A DNA stretch of 64,000 bases from Axinella damicornis (Eukaryota > Porifera > Demospongiae > Axinellida > Axinellidae), in the NCBI GenBank assembly GCA_963931865.1, contig OZ007506.1, positions 21,126,100 to 21,190,099 of the forward strand, read 5' to 3'. Under the pieces are notes generated by a model. The model saw nothing but the letters and a program-made list of their open reading frames with translations. It did not search any database and was not told where the DNA came from. Shown one piece after another: positions 60,044-64,000 of the stretch. The translations under genes were made by a program, and so were the position numbers. Each line of letters opens with the position of its first letter. Position 1 is the stretch's first letter.

Positions 60044-63000
60044 ATGCCACAGACTGCGTCCAGGAGATACTCGTGTCCGAGAAGAGGAACTAGGAGGGGT
60101 ACCAGTTCCAGGAAGAAACCAAAGAGATTGACAAACATCTCACCCCAAGTACAAAGCGAAAAGGTATGGAGACTCTCTTCATGCTGTGTGTATAGTGGAG
60201 TGGTGTGTGCGTGTAGTACTGTCACGCCGTGGACAGCCGTCTCGGGCCTGGGAACGAGGCTAGTCCCACCCCATAGAATCTGATGCATGATCTGTTACGA
60301 GCGCTCGGCGGGGTACGTACAGGTAAGCAAAGATCAGTTATTTCTGTACTTATAGAGGCTACACAGGCTACGAAGGAATGGTTTTGCAGCATTAAAATAA
60401 TTTAATCAGCATTGCATGAGCCAGTTATGGCCATGGATACACTATGAGATATATGCTGTGGGTGAGTTAAAAAAAAGGGTTGCGCTACTTAAAATTATCT
60501 TCGTTGCATACTCTGAGCTAAACCGAGTATGAGTAGCTATCATGCATGCGTGACTTATAAATACGTTCAGGAGCGTTATGGGCTCCTGATAGTATAACTT
60601 GGACTACATGGCCTCCTGATGGACGGACGTCGGTGCAGACTCTCCATTTGCGTCTGTTTACGCTTCCTCGCTTCATAGTTGACCCTCCAGTGAATATTTG
60701 TGACTTGGGCTATAGCGCTAGCGAACAACTAGTGGGACCAATTACGGCAAGGGGGGACTGCTTACAGCACCATGGATGGTCCCAGGGGGGACCAATTATT
60801 CTGCCGTGGACAGTCCGGGGGGACCGCTTTTGGGGAGGACCAATTATAGTATGACAGTACATGTAGCCATCATTACAGTTTCTTCCTTTCAGAATGCCAG
60901 GAAGGTTATCAGCCCTTTCTTCTCCCCTGAGATGTTCCAAGCGAACTCCAGGTCTCCCAAGAGTATGTTCACCCCTCCTCCCTTCAACCTCTCATTTGGT
61001 TCTGACTTGAACGATGAAGTCCTCTCTTACATGGACAAACTGGACGGCAACGTTGCAGTGTGCAGCACTCCGCTCGCCTTCTCACAAAGTCCCCATACTC
61101 ACTGCAGACACAGAGCGACATGTGTATCCTCCACTCCACTCTTTGACATTTCAAACTCTTGTGAAATCAAAGGAAAGAGTCTCATGAATCCTGCTTCAAC
61201 CCCTCTCAATCCCACCGCCCCAAACAAGTCCTCCTTCCTCACAACTCCAGCCAAAGAGTCGAAAAACAACCTTCAACTCTCAAACTGGGGACTACCAGAA
61301 AAGGTTTTGGAACAGTATGCAAAGAGAGGGATCGCTTGCATGTTTGAATGGCAGGCGCAGTGCCTGATGCTGCCTGGTGTTCTCTTGGGGTGGAACCTGG
61401 TGTACTCCGCACCAACCAGCGCCGGAAAGACTCTCATAGCCGAGCTACTAGCTCTGAAGTGCGTACTGGAGTCAAACAAGAAGGTTATTATCATTCTGCC
61501 CTTTGTCAGCATTGTTCATGAAAAGTTGAATTACCTTCGGCAGATATTCGAGCCGGTCGGGGTGAGAGTTGGAGGTTTTATGGGCAATCAATCTCCTGCA
61601 GGAGGCTTCACAGTGGTTGACATAGCCATATGCACCATTGAAAAAGCTAACAGTCTCGTGAATCGGCTGTTGGAAGAGAATGCAACGCACCAACTTGGGG
61701 CAGTGATTGTGGATGAGCTTCACATGATCGGCGATCCCCATAGGGGATACCTGTTGGAGCTTCTACTGACAAAACTGATGTATGTATGCAGAAACAGAAA
61801 TCCGTGTGAACAAAATGATGTAGTGAGGTCTAAAAGTATGTCTGCCTCGATTCAGCTTATTGGCATGAGTGCAACACTACCGAATCTCGATACCCTAGCA
61901 GACTGGCTGGGAGCAGAGCTGTACTACACTGACTTCAGGCCTGTCCCGCTCCGAGAAATGGTCAAGATTGGACCAACGTTGTACGACACGACCTTCCAGA
62001 AGATTCGTGATTTTGACAAACTGCAATCAGTTCCAGGAGACGAAGACGATATTCTACTGGTTTGCAGAGAAACGGTTGCTCAGGGACACTCAGTCTTGAT
62101 CTTCTGCCCCACAAAGAGCTGGTGTGAAAATCTTGCCTGCACGTTAGCTGGTGGCCATTGTGTCACGAACACCACCGGTGAAAGTGGTGAGGATCGTTCG
62201 CTCATCAGCAAGAAGCAGTTGTTCGGTGTGTGCGAGCAGCTCAGAAGAACACAAGTTGGCTTAGACCGGGCCCTTGAGAAAACTGTTCCCCATGGAGTCG
62301 CCTTCCACCATGCTGGGCTCACGTTCGAAGAGAGGGAGATCATAGAGGGAGCATTCCGGGACAACCAAATTAAAATCCTTATTGCTACTTCGACTCTCTC
62401 GTCTGGGGTCAACCTTCCAGCAAGACTGGTGATTGTTCGCACACCGTTCTTCCACAGGTCACTCCTGGATGTGCTAGTTTATAAGCAGATGGTGGGGAGG
62501 GCGGGAAGGAAGGGGGTAGATGAAAAGGGAGAGAGTATTCTCATTTGCAAACCCACAGAGAGGTCAAAGGTTGTCAGCCTGCTGAAATCAGCTCCAAAAC
62601 CAGTTCAGAGTTGTCTGGGACAGAGGCAGAATAGTGCTAAGGGAGCAAAGCCGAAGAATTCCAGCAGCTTCTCCGCGATGAAGAGAGCGTTACTGGAGGT
62701 GGTTGTCAGTCGAACTGCAACCACTACTCACGAGATTGAGACATACGCTTCTTGCACCCTCCTCTTTGCCCAATTGAAGAAAGGAATCTCTAAATCTCCA
62801 TCTGAAAAGGATTCTGCAAAGACTCTCCTTCAATCCACTGTCGACTTTCTTACAGAAAACGAGTTCATGGCTCAGAGAAGTGTCGGTGTTGGTACCAAGA
62901 GCGGAGCAGAAGGGTCGGAGGGAGGGCAGAATTTGGAGTTCTATGCCACACAGTTGGGAGCAGCGACAGTTGCCTCTGCCCTGGCACCGGAGGAGGCGCT

Positions 63001-64000
63001 GGTGGTGTTTGCCGAGCTTAGGAAGGCAAGGCGGAACTTTGTGCTGGAAAATGAGCTGCACATCATCTACTTGGTGAGTTAGTTACCATTGGATACTGAG
63101 ATATGGTCTATTCTAATTATGGTCTACTGTACTGTATGAGAGGGTGTTCTTTGAGGGAGGGGGTTGAAAGGGTGTCGCCTTTGAGAGGGTGTCCTTTGGG
63201 AGAGTGTCCTTGAGAGGGTGTCCTTTGAGAGGTAGTCTTGTGTGGTCTGCGCACGAGACTATTTGAGAGGGTGCCCTTTGGAGGGTGGCCTTTGAGAGGG
63301 GGGACTTTGAGAGGGTGCGCTTTAGGGGGGGGGGGGCCTTTGAGAAGGTGTCCTTGCGAATGGGGTCTTTGAGAGGGTTCCATTGTGTTAAAGAAACTGT
63401 CATTGTGTCGGCTAAATGCTCCAGGGCAAACGTGCATGCCCTGATGAAGAACTATACTTGTTAATTTGTAAATGTGGAACCCCTGTATTGGAAGGTCAGC
63501 AGGATGTTAGTGGCATGTCGTTGTGTCTGGACCTCCAGGTGACACCAGCATACATCCAGGACCAGTGGCCGACCATTGACTGGTACAAGTATCTCTGTCT
63601 GTGGGAGAGATTGCCTCCCGGCATGAAGCACGTCGCTGACACCCTCGGCATCAGTGAATCCTTCCTGGCCAGGGCCATTCAGGGAAGGTTGCCGGAGCGA
63701 ACAGCAGCACAGAAAGAGACTCTCCGAGTGCACAAGCGGTTTTTCACGGCACTAGCCCTGCATGATTTGGTTCACGAAGTTCCCATTCTTGAGGTCGGGA
63801 GGAGGTACGGTGCAACAAAGGGTCTCCTCCAGTCGCTGCAGAGTGCAGCAGGGACGTTTGCCGGTATGGTGACTGTCTTCTGCAACCGGCTGGGATGGAA
63901 GAACCTGGAACTGCTCCTCTCACAGTTCCAAAGTCGACTGATGTTTGGGGTGGAGAGAGAGCTCTGTGATTTGGTTCGAATTTCTCTCCTGAATGGCTTT
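60044..64000 (+). CDS. POLQ: DNA polymerase theta, helicase-like N-terminal part (partial)
   Basis: POLQ performs theta-mediated (microhomology) end joining. Exons found: 60044-60163 (MPQTASRRYSCPRRG, basic, disordered), 60893-63073 and 63539 to the window end, all in frame (about 921 codons). Exon 2 holds the SF2 helicase core: Q-like ALLAD-type lead-in MFEWQAQCLMLPG, Walker A APTSAGKT, DELH box VVDELHMIGD-like, motif III MSATLPN, motif VI QMVGRAGRKGVD. Exon 3 continues the HelQ/POLQ helical domain (PTIDWYKYLCLWERLP, HKRFFTALALHDLVHEVP). Sequence blocks fit POLQ better than HELQ. The central region and the A-family polymerase domain lie beyond the window. The in-frame reading between 60776 and 60892 is intron. 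Confidence 0.93.
60164..60892. other. POLQ intron 1
   Basis: Contains a half palindromic-family copy at about 60245-60262 (CTGGGAACGAGGCTAG) and a degenerate GGGGGGACCAATTAT-type tandem motif at about 60735-60850. No gene seen. Confidence 0.6.
63130..63385. repeat. GAGAGGGTGTCCTTT minisatellite in POLQ intron 2
   Basis: About a dozen degenerate copies of a 15-17-bp unit fill half of the intron 63074-63538. The polar ORFs on the minus strand here are repeat artefacts. Confidence 0.85.

Noticed and set aside
60776..60892. POLQ N-terminus starting at the Met at 60776
   Set aside because: The stretch before 60893 is repeat-like and ends in a good TTTCAG acceptor; an upstream exon at 60044-60163 joins in phase.

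Overview
The window is nuclear DNA of an invertebrate animal, most likely a sponge. The reasons are animal-specific genes (Abl interactor, a NOX2-type oxidase, GABA-B-like receptors, CstF-64, DNA polymerase theta), short GT-AG introns, close gene spacing, and non-coding DNA full of minisatellites and small palindromic elements. The phylum is an inference from gene style; the sequence has no single decisive marker.

Layout. Seven exons of CSTF2 (CstF-64, minus strand) span 31253 to 480. They are split by an intron of about 25 kb (27458-2160), and inside it, on the same strand, lies a tandem array of intronless class C (GABA-B-like) receptor genes. Three are intact (6341-8623, 13349-15607, 18068-20329), one has a single lesion (10241-12429), one is multiply frameshifted (22920-25040), and two are short relics (about 17.5-18.06 kb and 22.2-22.34 kb). 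A decayed non-LTR retrotransposon, Mutator-like and other inverted-repeat elements, and minisatellites fill the spacers.

Head to head with CSTF2, with 82 bp between start codons, is a 13-exon gene for a basic nuclear coiled-coil protein (31336-34472, + strand, 356 aa reconstructed). Next, ABI (43612-36638, minus) and a NOX2-type NADPH oxidase (43808-52918, plus, 12 exons, 585 aa reconstructed) form a second head-to-head pair, 195 bp apart. After these come single-exon MANEA (GH99 endo-mannosidase), an unrecognised two-exon gene, a small single-pass membrane protein, mitochondrial ribosomal protein bL19m, a DNA transposon-derived element, and the 5' part of POLQ, which runs off the right end.

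The most unusual pattern is that exon 3' edges with their 5' splice sites have been turned into tandem repeats in three different genes: CSTF2 (x3), ABI (x4) and NOX (roughly 60 units in intron 8). A second theme is one abundant palindromic repeat family, with arms like TAGCCTCGTTCCCAGGCC, found more than a dozen times in introns and spacers. All exon models are hand-built from splice signals, reading frame and remembered family sequences; no search or alignment was run.
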